Shown here: positions 63,609 to 64,000 of the stretch, piece by piece
How the letters are laid out: every line of letters starts with the position of its first letter
Numbering within the stretch: position 1 is the first letter of the stretch
Source: Porphyra umbilicalis
Taxonomy: Eukaryota > Rhodophyta > Bangiophyceae > Bangiales > Bangiaceae
DNA: 64,000 nt
Assembly (NCBI GenBank): GCA_002049455.2
Contig: KV918792.1
Location: forward strand, 186,001-250,000
Direction: 5' to 3'
Translations under genes and position numbers: made by a program
Notes under the pieces: generated by a model
Databases searched by the model: none
Told to the model about the DNA's origin: nothing
Seen by the model: the letters and a program-made list of their open reading frames with translations, nothing else

Positions 63609-64000
63609 GTCCGTAGGTGGTTCCCTGGTCGCTTTGTTGACCGCATGTGCTGATACTATCTCGCCACGGTGGTGGCGCCAAGGGGTCCTGGAGGCCTGTA
63701 TCTCGCCATACACGGCTGCTGATGGCCGCAGACACATCGGTATATCATTTTGATGTCGGTCTGGGAGCCCCTTTTTTGTGTGCTCCAGGGCGCTGACATG
63801 TGTCGTCGGCCTCAGACACGACGACTGATCAAAAAAGGCTTTGGCGTCTGTGGCCCCGCTCGGGCCTTCCCTCGTCGCTGATGTCTGACGGCCCTGTTCA
63901 TGTCTGGCACGTATCCGGTTCTGTACACCCTCTCAAGGGTCGTGCAGGCGGGCCGGTCATGTCGGCAGCTCAGCGCTCGAGCTCGGCAGGCAGTGATCTG
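63609..64000. other. Window end, no gene recognised
   Basis: About 390 bp of mixed DNA with short frames only. Confidence 0.4.

Overview
The window is GC-rich eukaryotic nuclear DNA (roughly 60-65% by eye) with lower-GC islands. It shows canonical GT-AG introns, Ala/Gly/Pro/Arg-rich coding, plant-type Agenet and SANT domains, Ty1/copia and Ty3/gypsy remains, and many small inverted-repeat transposons. There are no operons or bacterial ribosome binding sites. A bangiophyte red alga (Porphyra/Pyropia type) is my best guess, from composition and domain content only. Another GC-rich alga is possible.

Layout. 1-10 kb: fossil LTR elements. These are a copia 5' end on the minus strand with its LTR and a half-tRNA-type primer site, a gypsy piece on the minus strand, and a longer copia body on the plus strand. 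10-12 kb: nothing confident. 12-19 kb: a two-gene PIF/Harbinger DNA transposon with convergent genes, a SANT/Myb-like ORF1 and a DDE transposase. Both proteins are swollen by in-frame minisatellites and packed with GCGGCCGC. 20.1-24.8 kb: an inverted-repeat element whose left arm is split by a 3.2-kb insertion with an 8-bp target duplication. 25-30 kb: small elements, including a TA-flanked mariner-type MITE, a hAT-type MITE and two copies of a foldback repeat.

32-37 kb: the clearest host gene, a large protein with a poly-Q N-terminus, a homeodomain and two C-terminal Agenet modules. 37-42 kb: a long-terminal-inverted-repeat element with a pogo/Tc1-type MITE inside its right arm, plus a third arm copy. 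42.5-43.3 kb: a 116-bp satellite. 43.5-46.2 kb: weak candidate genes, including a possible SENP6/7-like SUMO-protease fragment and a helical protein. 46-50 kb: GC-rich non-descript DNA, palindromes and foldbacks. 50-52.9 kb: an intact 943-codon minus-strand gene of unknown family.

55-61.1 kb: a KDZ/CMC-like (Plavaka/Zisupton-type) DNA transposon. Its transposase can be spliced through three canonical introns into 969 codons, and a Ulp1/C48 cysteine protease ORF lies downstream. 61-64 kb: duplicated segments, a 30-bp perfect hairpin and a 185-bp triple repeat.

Few genes act together except within transposons: ORF1 with transposase in the PIF element, and transposase probably with Ulp1 protease in the KDZ element.
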